A stretch of DNA of 64,000 nt from contig NZ_JADJTF010000001.1 of assembly GCF_016711335.1 (NCBI RefSeq), positions 558,001 to 622,000 on the forward strand, read 5' to 3'. Origin of the DNA: Thiofilum sp. Lineage in GTDB: Bacteria; Pseudomonadota; Gammaproteobacteria; Thiotrichales; Thiotrichaceae. This document shows positions 42,848 to 51,062 of this stretch, piece after piece (position 1 is the stretch's first letter; the number at the start of each line of letters is the position of its first letter). Under the pieces are notes generated by a model. That model was not told the origin of the DNA and did not search any database. It saw only the letters and a list, made by a program, of their open reading frames with translations. A program made the translations under genes and the position numbers.

Positions 42848-43587
42848 GGCTGATCTCCAGTACAAGTCTGTGTAATAGAACCGCTAATAGTGCCCGTATT
42901 GCCAACAGCACACGGTGATTGCTCGATGTTGACGCTTGATGAATGGCTCACCCAAACAACTATAGCCGTTAAAATTGCTCCTGCTAGCACCACAAGCACA
43001 CCTATCCAATTAGCCCGTAGGATGTCACTCATAGGCTTTTTTGTGGTAGTGGTAGTGTTATCGTTATAGATAGTACTTGCTGCAATACCGCCTAAATGAC
43101 GCGGTGCATGACCTAATTCTCGCTGACTACCCACATCAGGCGGTGGAGTCGCAGGCTGCCCCGTCAACACTCGATATAAAGCCTCATACTCCGCCATCAC
43201 CCGATAAGCCGTAAACGCTTTTAAAGCACGCGGTATATTCTCCACACTCCCCGACTCCGGCAACACCGCAATAAACTTAGTGTTACGCCCAAAATCATCA
43301 TAAAGCGCCTGCGAAATCACCACCCCTTCAAACGTCACCCCACGCCCAGCCGCCAACTCCTGCCCACGATAACGGCGCAAATAACTCGGCGTACACACCA
43401 ACAACACAAACTCCGCCCACTCAATACGGTTTTCCATCCAGCGAATCCAGCCCTCCGGTGGCGAACCATTAATATACTGATCTAGCTCACACTCCACCCC
43501 ATCCAGACGCAAACGATCCGCAAGGCGCAACACCAAAGCCTTATGCTCAGCAGAATCATGGCTATAGCTAATCAATACACGAGTCAT
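42844..43587 (-). CDS. SEFIR/TIR-like domain membrane protein
   Basis: A 247-residue protein. Residues 1-140 form a SEFIR domain (TIR relative): VLISYSHDSAEHKALVLRLA, GVECELDQYINGSPPEGW, WMENRIEWAEFVLLVCTPSY, GVTFEGVVISQALYDD and FIAVLPESG. A linker leads to a single transmembrane helix (WIGVLVVLAGAILTAIVVWV, about 193-212). The outer tail NIEQSPCAVGNTGTISG and a second Cys repeats the motif EQSPC-x3-NTGT found at the N-terminus of the TPR partner. The two genes overlap by 4 bp. SEFIR domains mediate homotypic signalling; whether this one has NADase activity is not evident. Confidence 0.88.
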   Translation of the reverse strand: MTRVLISYSHDSAEHKALVLRLADRLRLDGVECELDQYINGSPPEGWIRWMENRIEWAEFVLLVCTPSYLRRYRGQELAAGRGVTFEGVVISQALYDDFGRNTKFIAVLPESGSVENIPRALKAFTAYRVMAEYEALYRVLTGQPATPPPDVGSQRELGHAPRHLGGIAASTIYNDNTTTTTKKPMSDILRANWIGVLVVLAGAILTAIVVWVSHSSSVNIEQSPCAVGNTGTISGSITQTCTGDQP

Positions 43588-43750
43588 AGATAGGGGCTTG
43601 CTTAACGTTTGATAGCTAAAATCATACCGTTTATCTACAGACTTGTCTGGAATTTCACAAGGAAGTATTGCAACTAATTCAAGAGTTGCGACTGAGGACG
43701 TGATAGATACTGAATAGAAGAAATGTGCTTAACTCAAACCAACAAGATAG

Positions 43751-43779
43751 CTAAGGTTGAGTAACCAACCCAACCTTAG
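43751..43779 (-). terminator. Hairpin after the EF-hand-like gene
   Basis: CTAAGGTTG (43751-43759) and CAACCTTAG (43771-43779) form a perfect 9-bp stem with an 11-nt loop, 13 bp past the stop on the minus strand. There is no clear T run after it, so termination is only likely. Confidence 0.55.
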
Positions 43780-43791
43780 AGCTAGAGCGAG

Positions 43792-44100
43792 CTACTCGCC
43801 TTGATAAATATAATTCACCATCGCCTGCGACAGACGAATAGAGGCATCAATCGCCCCCCACGATTCTGATAGTGCTATATCGCCAGAGCTAATAAACCCC
43901 GACCGATCCATATCGGCCACATAAGCTACCCGCGTTTCGAGCAATTGCTCCATATTCGCTTTTTGTTGTGCCGTCATGGGTGCAGCAGGCGCTCCGCGTG
44001 CATAGATGGACAAAGGTGCACTGTAGGAGGTAGGGGGAGGTGGATAAGCTGGCATAGGCGGCCAAGGATTATAATTAATCAAAAACACTCGATTGTTCAT
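43792..44100 (-). CDS. Small protein with Pro-rich start and EF-hand-like loop
   Basis: A 102-residue protein. The first 45 residues are rich in Pro, Tyr and Ala (NPWPPMPAYPPPPTSYS). A helix with TAQQKANMEQLLETRV leads to DMDRSGFISSGD, which matches a calcium-binding EF-hand loop (Asp, Asp, Ser, Ile, Asp pattern), followed by another helix. The ATG at 44100 has AGGTG 6 nt upstream. The family is not recognised. Divergent from a Gly-rich repeat gene. Confidence 0.6.
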   Translation of the reverse strand: MNNRVFLINYNPWPPMPAYPPPPTSYSAPLSIYARGAPAAPMTAQQKANMEQLLETRVAYVADMDRSGFISSGDIALSESWGAIDASIRLSQAMVNYIYQGE

Positions 44101-44507
44101 ATAACTCACCTTAAATATCCTTATTTAATGGGGCTAGCCTCAGCTTGTTACTGAGTTAGCTTGAACCATTCTAATCAAACAACCCCACCTGTTCAGAAAG
44201 CACTAGGATATACGCCCACGATTTAGAGATGAAAGCTGCGTGCTTATTAGGACATAGCCTTAATAATAAAACTTATTTATCATAAAAAAGCATCCATTTA
44301 TCGACTGGGGGATAGCCGCTTAGCCTCAGACGCTCTACTATTTTGTTCATGCAAGCACCGATACTACTAATAACCGAGCTTGCGCTAATCAACACAATGT
44401 AATCGCCTTTAACCCCTATAGTATGACCACTCACCTAGCGATTACCTTCTGTTATAGAACTCAATATTTATTTAATTATCATAACTATAGTATTCTGAGG
44501 TTCGATC
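44101..44507. other. Divergent intergenic region
   Basis: A 407-bp AT-rich region between two divergent genes, presumably holding both promoters. I see no confident RNA gene, repeat or operator. A GAGG ribosome-like site lies shortly before 44508. Confidence 0.4.
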
Positions 44508-45722
44508 ATGTCTTTGTCATTTGTTAATAATTTAGTCGGTAAGTTACCTACTGAAAGCGTCTCCAATAAATGCACTACCCCTACTACCGCTCAAGTCAAA
44601 AGCAATACCTTTGGCAAAACATTTAAACTGCCTCAAGCGCTCACTGGTAATCTCAACAATATCGCTAGCCGTTTAACGCAAACTATTTCTTCCGGCATAG
44701 GATCTAATGCGGGTTTAGGCTCAGGTGTAGCAAATTTAGGTCAATCACTTGCCCAACTCAAACTGAATCAAATTGCTCAAGTCGGTAACTTAGCCACAGG
44801 TGCACTTTCAACCGTGACTGGTGGGTTAGGTGGAGCGGGCGCTAATGGCGGATTGGGTAATATCGGTAATGTCGTAACAGGGGCTTTATCTACTGTCACC
44901 GGCGGCTTAGGGGGTGCGGGTGCTAATGGCGGACTGGGTAATATTGGTAATGTCGTAACCGGCGCTTTATCTACTGTCACCGGCAGCTTAGGTGGCACAG
45001 GTGGCGCGAATCCTTTAGGTGCATTAGGTAATATTGGCAGTGTCGTCACTAATACGTTGTCTTCTGTGACGGGCAGTGGCTCTGGCAATCCGGTAGCTTT
45101 AGGTAATTTAGGCAATATTGGCAATGTCGTCACCGGTGCTTTGTCTACTGTGACGGGCGGTTTAGGGGGTGCGGGTGCTCCTAGCGGATTGGGTAATATT
45201 GGTAATGTCGTGACGGGTGCTTTGTCCACAGTTACCGGTGGTTTGGGGGGTAATGGTGGCTTAGGTCTTAACAATTTACTGTCAGGTCTAATGGGGGGAG
45301 TCGCTGGTGCTAACGCTACAGGCACACTAGGCGGTTTAGGTAATCTGGTGACAGGTACACTGTTTAATCTCACTGGTAATCAAGGCGCTACTATCACAGC
45401 AGGTGGTCCTCAAGCAGGTATGATTGGCTTAGGCAACTCCTTAAGTACTAATAATACAGGTATGTTAGGAGTCGGTGGCTTAGTAGGCGGTGCAGCTTCT
45501 GCGCTAGGTATTGCGGCAGGTGGTTTAGCCCAAGGTACGCATCACTTAGCTGAGCGAGTCATTGACTTCTCTGGTCTAGGTCCCGTGTTTGGTCCTTTAG
45601 TCGATGATACTCTCATTCATCCTCTGTTATGGGATCCGATTTCAATGGTAACCGGTGTGGATGTAAGCAAACATCCTGCAGGTGTGCCTGACGTTTCTAA
45701 TCCTTTAAATGTCAAACGTTAA
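44508..45722 (+). CDS. Glycine-rich repeat protein, unknown
   Basis: A 404-residue low-complexity protein without a signal peptide. Residues about 95-260 contain six repeats of about 27 residues built on LGNIGNVVTGALSTVTGG, with variable Gly/Ala-rich spacers. The C-terminal 100 residues (LGIAAGGLAQGTHHLAERVI, DDTLIHPLLWDP) are not repeated and look conserved. The repeats are encoded by related 81-bp DNA units, so expansion by slippage is likely. Structural, adhesive or sheath roles are possible, but nothing shows which. Followed by a strong terminator. Confidence 0.65.
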   Translation: MSLSFVNNLVGKLPTESVSNKCTTPTTAQVKSNTFGKTFKLPQALTGNLNNIASRLTQTISSGIGSNAGLGSGVANLGQSLAQLKLNQIAQVGNLATGALSTVTGGLGGAGANGGLGNIGNVVTGALSTVTGGLGGAGANGGLGNIGNVVTGALSTVTGSLGGTGGANPLGALGNIGSVVTNTLSSVTGSGSGNPVALGNLGNIGNVVTGALSTVTGGLGGAGAPSGLGNIGNVVTGALSTVTGGLGGNGGLGLNNLLSGLMGGVAGANATGTLGGLGNLVTGTLFNLTGNQGATITAGGPQAGMIGLGNSLSTNNTGMLGVGGLVGGAASALGIAAGGLAQGTHHLAERVIDFSGLGPVFGPLVDDTLIHPLLWDPISMVTGVDVSKHPAGVPDVSNPLNVKR

Positions 45723-45810
45723 GTTTCATGAGTGATAGGACTCAAGGATGAGTCCGCTTTTCTCTGTCAGTGCTCAGTTTAATTTCTTAAATACTGATTA
45801 AACAGCTACA

Positions 45811-45839
45811 AAAAAGGTCAGTGTAATAACTGACCTTTT
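45811..45839. terminator. Bidirectional terminator
   Basis: AAAAGGTCAG (45812-45821) pairs perfectly with CTGACCTTTT (45830-45839) around an 8-nt loop. It serves the Gly-rich gene on the plus strand and the fba end of the carbon cluster on the minus strand, where a seven-T run follows. Confidence 0.92.
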
Positions 45840-45887
45840 GTTAGGAAAGCTTTTATAAAGTGGCAGATAAAAGCCTTAGGTATGCAA

Positions 45888-46952
45888 TTAGCTCACCTTA
45901 GGCGCTAATTCACCGGACGCATAACGCTTGAACATCACTTCTAAAGACACTGGTTTAAGCTTAGCAGCCTGACCTGCACTACCAAACGCTTCATAACGTG
46001 CTTTACAAATTTCTTTCATCGCCTTAGTGGAGTCTTTTAAGAATTTACGTGGGTCGAAATTCTTACGATCTTCAGCTAGGAAGCGACGTACCGCACCTGT
46101 AGACGCCATACGTAAATCAGTATCGATATTGACCTTACGTACCCCGTGCTTAATCCCTTCTACGATTTCTTCTACCGGTACACCGTAGGTTTGACCCATA
46201 TCGCCACCGTAGTTATTAATAATTTCTAACCAATCTTGTGGCACAGAAGAAGAACCGTGCATGACTAAATGCACACTAGGAATACGTGCGTGGATTTCTT
46301 TAATCCGATCAATACGCAGTACTTTACCGGTGGGCTTTTGTGTGAATTTATACGCACCGTGTGATGTACCAATCGCAATAGCGAGTGCATCTACTCCGGT
46401 TTTCTGCACGAAATCAGCGGCTTCTTCAGGGTCAGTCAACAGCATAGAGTGATCAAGTTGTCCCTCAGCACCGTGACCGTCTTCTTCGCCCATCATTCCG
46501 GTTTCTAATGAACCTAGGCAACCTAACTCACCCTCTACAGAGACACCACAAGCATGGGCTAGCTCGGCTACTTTGCGGGTAACATCCACATTGTATTCAT
46601 AGCTAGACGGTGTTTTACCATCCGCCATTAACGAGCCATCCATCATAACAGAGGAGAAACCAGACTGGATCGAACGGAAGCAAACCGCTGGCTCAGCACC
46701 ATGATCTTGATGCATGCATAATGGAATGTGTGGGTACATCTCAATAGCCGCTAAAATCAAATGGCGTAAAAATGGCTCACCCGCATACGAACGTGCACCC
46801 GCTGAACCTTGTAGAATCACAGGTGAATTCGTCTCATCCGCTGCTTGCATAATGGCATGAACTTGCTCCATGTTATTCACATTAAAAGCGGGCATACCAT
46901 AACCGTGTTCAGCCGCATGATCTAGCAACTGACGCAGTGAAATCAATGCCAT
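45888..46952 (-). CDS. fba: Class II fructose-bisphosphate aldolase
   Basis: A 354-residue zinc aldolase of the class II, Calvin-cycle subtype. It joins glyceraldehyde-3-P and dihydroxyacetone-P to fructose-1,6-bisphosphate, or the reverse. Metal and substrate motifs: PAFNVNNMEQVHAIMQAA, CMHQDHGAEP (zinc His), SVEGELGCLGS, AIAIGTSHGAYKF and LVMHGSSSVPQDWL, ending with KVNIDTDLRMA. The start has AAGGAG 9 nt upstream. It is the last gene of tkt-gap-pgk-pyk-fba and precedes a strong terminator. Confidence 0.97.
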   Translation of the reverse strand: MALISLRQLLDHAAEHGYGMPAFNVNNMEQVHAIMQAADETNSPVILQGSAGARSYAGEPFLRHLILAAIEMYPHIPLCMHQDHGAEPAVCFRSIQSGFSSVMMDGSLMADGKTPSSYEYNVDVTRKVAELAHACGVSVEGELGCLGSLETGMMGEEDGHGAEGQLDHSMLLTDPEEAADFVQKTGVDALAIAIGTSHGAYKFTQKPTGKVLRIDRIKEIHARIPSVHLVMHGSSSVPQDWLEIINNYGGDMGQTYGVPVEEIVEGIKHGVRKVNIDTDLRMASTGAVRRFLAEDRKNFDPRKFLKDSTKAMKEICKARYEAFGSAGQAAKLKPVSLEVMFKRYASGELAPKVS

Positions 46953-47004
46953 GATGTGTCTCCTTGGACTAGTAAGTAATTAAACCTAGTTCACGCGGGA
47001 GGCA

Positions 47005-48447
47005 TCAACCATTCTCATGCTCTCCCACGCGTAAAATTTTCAATTGATTCGTGCCGCCTTGAATACCCATTAAGTCGCCTTTGGTCACAATCACTGCATC
47101 CCCGTTATCCACTACTCCTTGCTCAACCAAGAAATCAACGGACTGACGGTTAGCAATTTTCGGATCGGTTACGGGTTCCCGCGCTAATACCGGATATACA
47201 CCGCGATATAAACTGACGCGCCGTGCGGCTTGCTCGCTGCGAGTAATGGCATAAATCGGAATACCTGAACTAATGCGTGACATCCATAAAGCGGTAGAAC
47301 CTGACTCTGTTAACGCGGCAATGGCACGCACATTCATATGGTTAGCGATGTACATGGTCGCCATTGCAATCGCCTCATCCACACGCTCAAATTGATCATC
47401 CATACGATGACCTGATATGCGTGCCTGCATGGACTGCTCAGCTTCCTCACAAATGGCCGCCATAGTGGCGACGACTTTAGCTGGATGTTTACCTGTAGCC
47501 GTTTCGCCAGACAACATCACCGCATCCGTACCATCAAATACCGCATTTGCTACGTCGAATACTTCCGCACGGGTAGGAATCGGGTTTTCGATCATCGTCT
47601 CCATCATTTGCGTCGCCGTAATGACCGCACGATTTAAGGTACGGGCACGACTAATCAAACACTTTTGAGTCAAGGGTAATTTAGCATCACCAATCTCAAC
47701 CCCCAGATCACCCCGCGCCACCATAATGGCATCGGAGGCAATAATAATGTCATCTAAATCTGGCTGCTCCACTGCTTCAGCGCGTTCAATCTTAGCCACT
47801 AAAGCAGCACTACTTCCTGCCGCACGCAATAATTCGCGGGCTTCCATCATGTCAGCGGCTGAGCGCGGGAACGATACTGCAACAAAATCCACTCCAATCA
47901 GAGCAGCGGTTTTAATATCCTCTTTATCCTTATCGGTTAAAGCTGCGGCGGATAAACCACCTCCACGCCGATTGAGACCTTTATTATTGGAGAGCGGACC
48001 ATCGGTCAGTACTTCAGTAAAAATCTCTTTACCTTTGACCTCTTTAACGAGGAGCACCATACGTCCATCGTCTAGCCACAACTCATCTCCGGGTGCTACA
48101 TCATAAATCAGCTCTTTGTAACCCAAGCCAACACGCTCTTGCGTTCCTGCTTTAGAGTCTAAGGCTGCATCTAAAATAAAATGATCACCGCGCTTTAAGT
48201 AAATTTTGCTATCAACAAAACGGGCAATGCGTAATTTAGGTCCTTGCAGATCACCTAAAATACCCACAGTACGCCCCACTCGCTTAGCTGCCGCTCTAAT
48301 CATTTCAGCACGCTTAGCGTGATCTTGGGGATCACCGTGCGAAAAATTGAGCCGCACGACATCGACCCCTGCCTTGACAATAGCCTCAATTGCTTCAGGC
48401 GTATCGGTAGCTGGGCCCAAGGTCGCTACAATTTTGGTTCTTCTCAC
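47005..48447 (-). CDS. pyk: Pyruvate kinase
   Basis: A 480-residue glycolytic enzyme making pyruvate and ATP from phosphoenolpyruvate and ADP. It opens MRRTKIVATLGPATDTPEAI with LNFSHGDPQDH. The active-site region is VAKIERAEAVEQ and MVARGDLGVEIG, followed by TATQMMETMIENPIPTRAEV and DAVMLSGETATGKHP. The C-terminal regulatory domain contains ALTESGSTALWMSR. GTG is the start. Pyk is 50 bp upstream of fba and 100 bp downstream of pgk. Confidence 0.97.
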   Translation of the reverse strand: MRRTKIVATLGPATDTPEAIEAIVKAGVDVVRLNFSHGDPQDHAKRAEMIRAAAKRVGRTVGILGDLQGPKLRIARFVDSKIYLKRGDHFILDAALDSKAGTQERVGLGYKELIYDVAPGDELWLDDGRMVLLVKEVKGKEIFTEVLTDGPLSNNKGLNRRGGGLSAAALTDKDKEDIKTAALIGVDFVAVSFPRSAADMMEARELLRAAGSSAALVAKIERAEAVEQPDLDDIIIASDAIMVARGDLGVEIGDAKLPLTQKCLISRARTLNRAVITATQMMETMIENPIPTRAEVFDVANAVFDGTDAVMLSGETATGKHPAKVVATMAAICEEAEQSMQARISGHRMDDQFERVDEAIAMATMYIANHMNVRAIAALTESGSTALWMSRISSGIPIYAITRSEQAARRVSLYRGVYPVLAREPVTDPKIANRQSVDFLVEQGVVDNGDAVIVTKGDLMGIQGGTNQLKILRVGEHENG

Positions 48448-48479
48448 AATACTTAATCCTAACAGTGGTGGTAATTAGC

Positions 48480-48514
48480 CCAGCCAGAGTGCTACGCACT
48501 CTTTGCTAGGCTGG
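48480..48514. other. Hairpin in the pgk-pyk intergenic region
   Basis: CCAGCC (48480-48485) pairs with GGCTGG (48509-48514), and inside it AGAGTGC pairs with GCACTCT around TAC. The structure sits between pgk and pyk. It could be a partial terminator or a processing/stability site; on the pyk-reading strand it has no T tail. Confidence 0.5.
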
Positions 48515-48550
48515 TTTATTGTTCTTATTATTAAAGGGTTATAACGCTCA

Positions 48551-49735
48551 TTAGCTTTGAGCGCGTTTTTCTAACATTTCAACGGCGGGTAGCACTTTAC
48601 CCTCTAAATATTCGAGGAATGCGCCCCCTGCGGTAGAGATATAAGAAATATCATCATAAATATCATACTTTTGAATCGCTGCGATGGTATCGCCCCCGCC
48701 TGCTAAGGTGAAAGCAGAGGTCTTAGCACAAGCCATAGAAATAGCTTTTGTGCCTGCGCCAAACTGGTCAAACTCAAACACACCAACAGGGCCATTCCAC
48801 ACCACAGTACCTGCCTTCATAATCATATCAGCCAGTACTTGCGCAGAATCGGGACTAATATCAAAAATCATCTCGTCATCGGCGACATCTTTAATATTCT
48901 TTAAAACAGCAGGCTCATTAGCATCAAACTTTTTACCTACCACGACATCAGTCGGTAAGGGGATCGTTGCACCGCGTTTGGACATTTTTTCCATTAGCGC
49001 TTGAGCCGTAGGGATTAAATCCTTTTCAGCTAAGGACTTACCGATGTTATAACCTGCTGCGGCTAGGAAGGTATTTGCAATCCCACCACCGACCACGAGC
49101 TGATCTACTTTTTCCGCTAACGATTCCAATACGGTGAGTTTGGTAGAGACTTTAGAACCGCCTACAATCGCCATCATAGGGCGTGCTGGATTAGCCAGTG
49201 CTTTAGCCAGTGCATCTAATTCCTCAGTCATTAATATGCCAGCGGCGGCTACCGGAGCAAACATGCCCACTCCATAGGTAGAAGCTTCTGCACGGTGTGC
49301 TGTGCCAAAGGCATCCATGACAAATACATCGCATAGAGCCGCGTATTTTTGGGCGGTTTCTTCTTTATTTTTCTTTTCGCCTTTATTAATACGACAGTTT
49401 TCTAATAGGACTAACTCACCCTCAGCTACTTCAAAACCACCGTCCACCCAATCTTTAATGAGGCGTACAGGTTTGCCTAAGCGAGCAGCAATATCATCGG
49501 CCACTGGCTTTAATGAAGACTCTTCAGTCCATTCCCCTTCAGTCGGGCGACCTAGGTGTGAAGTCACCATCACTTTTGCACCTGCTTTTAGCGCATGCTC
49601 AATCGTCGGCATCGAGGCGGTAATCCGTGCATCAGACGTTACTTTGCCATCAGAGACGGGGACATTCAGGTCAGCACGAATCAGTACGCGTTTACCTTTT
49701 AAGTCCAAATCAGTCATTTTAATAAAAGCAGCCAT
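48551..49735 (-). CDS. pgk: Phosphoglycerate kinase
   Basis: A 394-residue enzyme interconverting 1,3-bisphosphoglycerate and 3-phosphoglycerate with ADP/ATP. Motifs: KRVLIRADLNVPVSDGKV, SHLGRPTEGEW, LLENCRINKGEKKN, MDAFGTAHRAEAS, IVGGSKVSTKLTVLESL, and WNGPVGVFEFDQFGAGT with the nucleotide glycines GGGDTIAAI. It is in the middle of tkt-gap-pgk-pyk-fba, downstream of a GC-rich palindromic repeat. Confidence 0.97.
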   Translation of the reverse strand: MAAFIKMTDLDLKGKRVLIRADLNVPVSDGKVTSDARITASMPTIEHALKAGAKVMVTSHLGRPTEGEWTEESSLKPVADDIAARLGKPVRLIKDWVDGGFEVAEGELVLLENCRINKGEKKNKEETAQKYAALCDVFVMDAFGTAHRAEASTYGVGMFAPVAAAGILMTEELDALAKALANPARPMMAIVGGSKVSTKLTVLESLAEKVDQLVVGGGIANTFLAAAGYNIGKSLAEKDLIPTAQALMEKMSKRGATIPLPTDVVVGKKFDANEPAVLKNIKDVADDEMIFDISPDSAQVLADMIMKAGTVVWNGPVGVFEFDQFGAGTKAISMACAKTSAFTLAGGGDTIAAIQKYDIYDDISYISTAGGAFLEYLEGKVLPAVEMLEKRAQS

Positions 49736-49814
49736 CGCATCACTCCGTGGTCAAATCAGTTAAGTAACTACTTTGCAAATTTATGAAAATAGTTAGTTAA
49801 GTGATTTGTGGTTT

Positions 49815-49921
49815 ACCCCCCTCCCGACCTCCCCCCGAAATGGGGGGAGGAGTAAGAGATGAGTTGCTAATCATACTCTTCATTCCCTCCCCCATTTCGG
49901 GGGAGGGCTAGGGTGGGGGTC
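49815..49921. repeat. GC-rich palindromic intergenic element, intact copy
   Basis: Two arms of about 38 bp (49815-49852 and 49882-49921) are near-perfect reverse complements, each with its own C6/G6-type hairpin around GAAAT or ATTTC. It belongs to the same family as the IS-interrupted element at 2213-3747. It lies inside the gap-pgk intergenic region of an otherwise uniform operon and would form a large stem in the mRNA. Confidence 0.9.
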
Positions 49922-49931
49922 TTAACTTCTC

Positions 49932-50933
49932 TTAATTCTTCGCTACGTGCTCAACGAAACGTAACATATTGCAGGTATAACCATATTCATTGTCATACCA
50001 TGCAACCACTTTCACGAAAGTATCATCAAGCGCAATACCGGCTTCGGCATCAAAAGTAGATGGCGCACTATGACCTACGAAATCTGTAGAAACTACTTTC
50101 TCTTCGGTATAGCCCAAGACACCTTTCAATTCGCCTTCTGATGCGGCTTTCATAGCGGCACAAATAGCGTCATAGGTAGCTGGCTTTTCTAATTCAACGG
50201 TTAAATCCACGACTGACACGTCAGAAGTCGGTACACGGAACGCCATACCTGTGAGCTTTTTGTTTAATGCGGGTAATACTTTACCTACCGCTTTCGCAGC
50301 ACCGGTTGAAGAAGGAATGATATTTTCTAAAATACCGCGACCACCGCGCCAATCTTTGTTAGAAGGACCATCTACGGTTTTTTGGGTAGCAGTAGCAGCA
50401 TGCACGGTCGTCATTAAACCGCGTTTGATACCCCAATTGTCATGCAGTACTTTAGCGACGGGTGCTAAGCAGTTAGTGGTGCAAGACGCTGCGGATACAA
50501 TCGCTTGACCTTTGTAATCTTTGTGGTTGACGCCATACACGAACATAGGGGTATCGTCTTTTGAAGGAGCAGACTGAACTACTTTTTTAGCCCCTGCTTG
50601 AATATGCTTTTGGCAAGTTTCTTCGGTTAGGAACAAACCAGTACATTCAATCACTAATTCAGCGCCTACTTCATTCCATTTTAAATTGGCGGGATCTCTT
50701 TCAGCAGTGAGACGAATGGTATTACCATTGACTAATAGGTTAGTGCCCTCAACCGCAATATCACCTTTGAAACGACCGTGTACTGAATCATATTTCAGCA
50801 TATAGGCAAGATAATCGGGTTCTAATAGATCGTTAATACCCACTACTTGTAACTCTGGAAACTCTTGAGTAATCGCACGTAATACCATACGACCGATACG
50901 ACCAAAACCATTAATGCCGACTTTAATTGCCAT
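49932..50933 (-). CDS. gap: Glyceraldehyde-3-phosphate dehydrogenase
   Basis: A 333-residue type I GAPDH. NAD(P) binding is by KVGINGFGRIGRMVLRA, and the active Cys is in SAASCTTNCLAPVAKVL. WRGGRGILENIIPSSTGAAK and GMAFRVPTSDVSVVDL follow, with YDNEYGYTCNMLRF at the end. It reversibly oxidises glyceraldehyde-3-phosphate. AGGAG lies 8 nt upstream of the ATG. Between tkt and pgk. Confidence 0.98.
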   Translation of the reverse strand: MAIKVGINGFGRIGRMVLRAITQEFPELQVVGINDLLEPDYLAYMLKYDSVHGRFKGDIAVEGTNLLVNGNTIRLTAERDPANLKWNEVGAELVIECTGLFLTEETCQKHIQAGAKKVVQSAPSKDDTPMFVYGVNHKDYKGQAIVSAASCTTNCLAPVAKVLHDNWGIKRGLMTTVHAATATQKTVDGPSNKDWRGGRGILENIIPSSTGAAKAVGKVLPALNKKLTGMAFRVPTSDVSVVDLTVELEKPATYDAICAAMKAASEGELKGVLGYTEEKVVSTDFVGHSAPSTFDAEAGIALDDTFVKVVAWYDNEYGYTCNMLRFVEHVAKN

Positions 50934-51062
50934 GCAAATCTCTCCTAAAGATAAAAAAACTGTGTTCTAGCACTTTAATCGCTAGCGTGCGCTGCCAAGC
51001 ATAACCCCAATAAGTAATAGATGCATCTTTCACCTCTATTACTTTTGGGTAGAGTGATGATT

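Noticed and set aside
44777..45373. A 198-codon minus-strand frame opposite the Gly-rich repeat gene, rich in Pro and Val
   Set aside because: It is an antisense effect of the Gly/Thr/Val repeat codons; no ribosome site and no independent conservation signal. The plus-strand gene has a terminator and a non-repeated conserved-looking tail.
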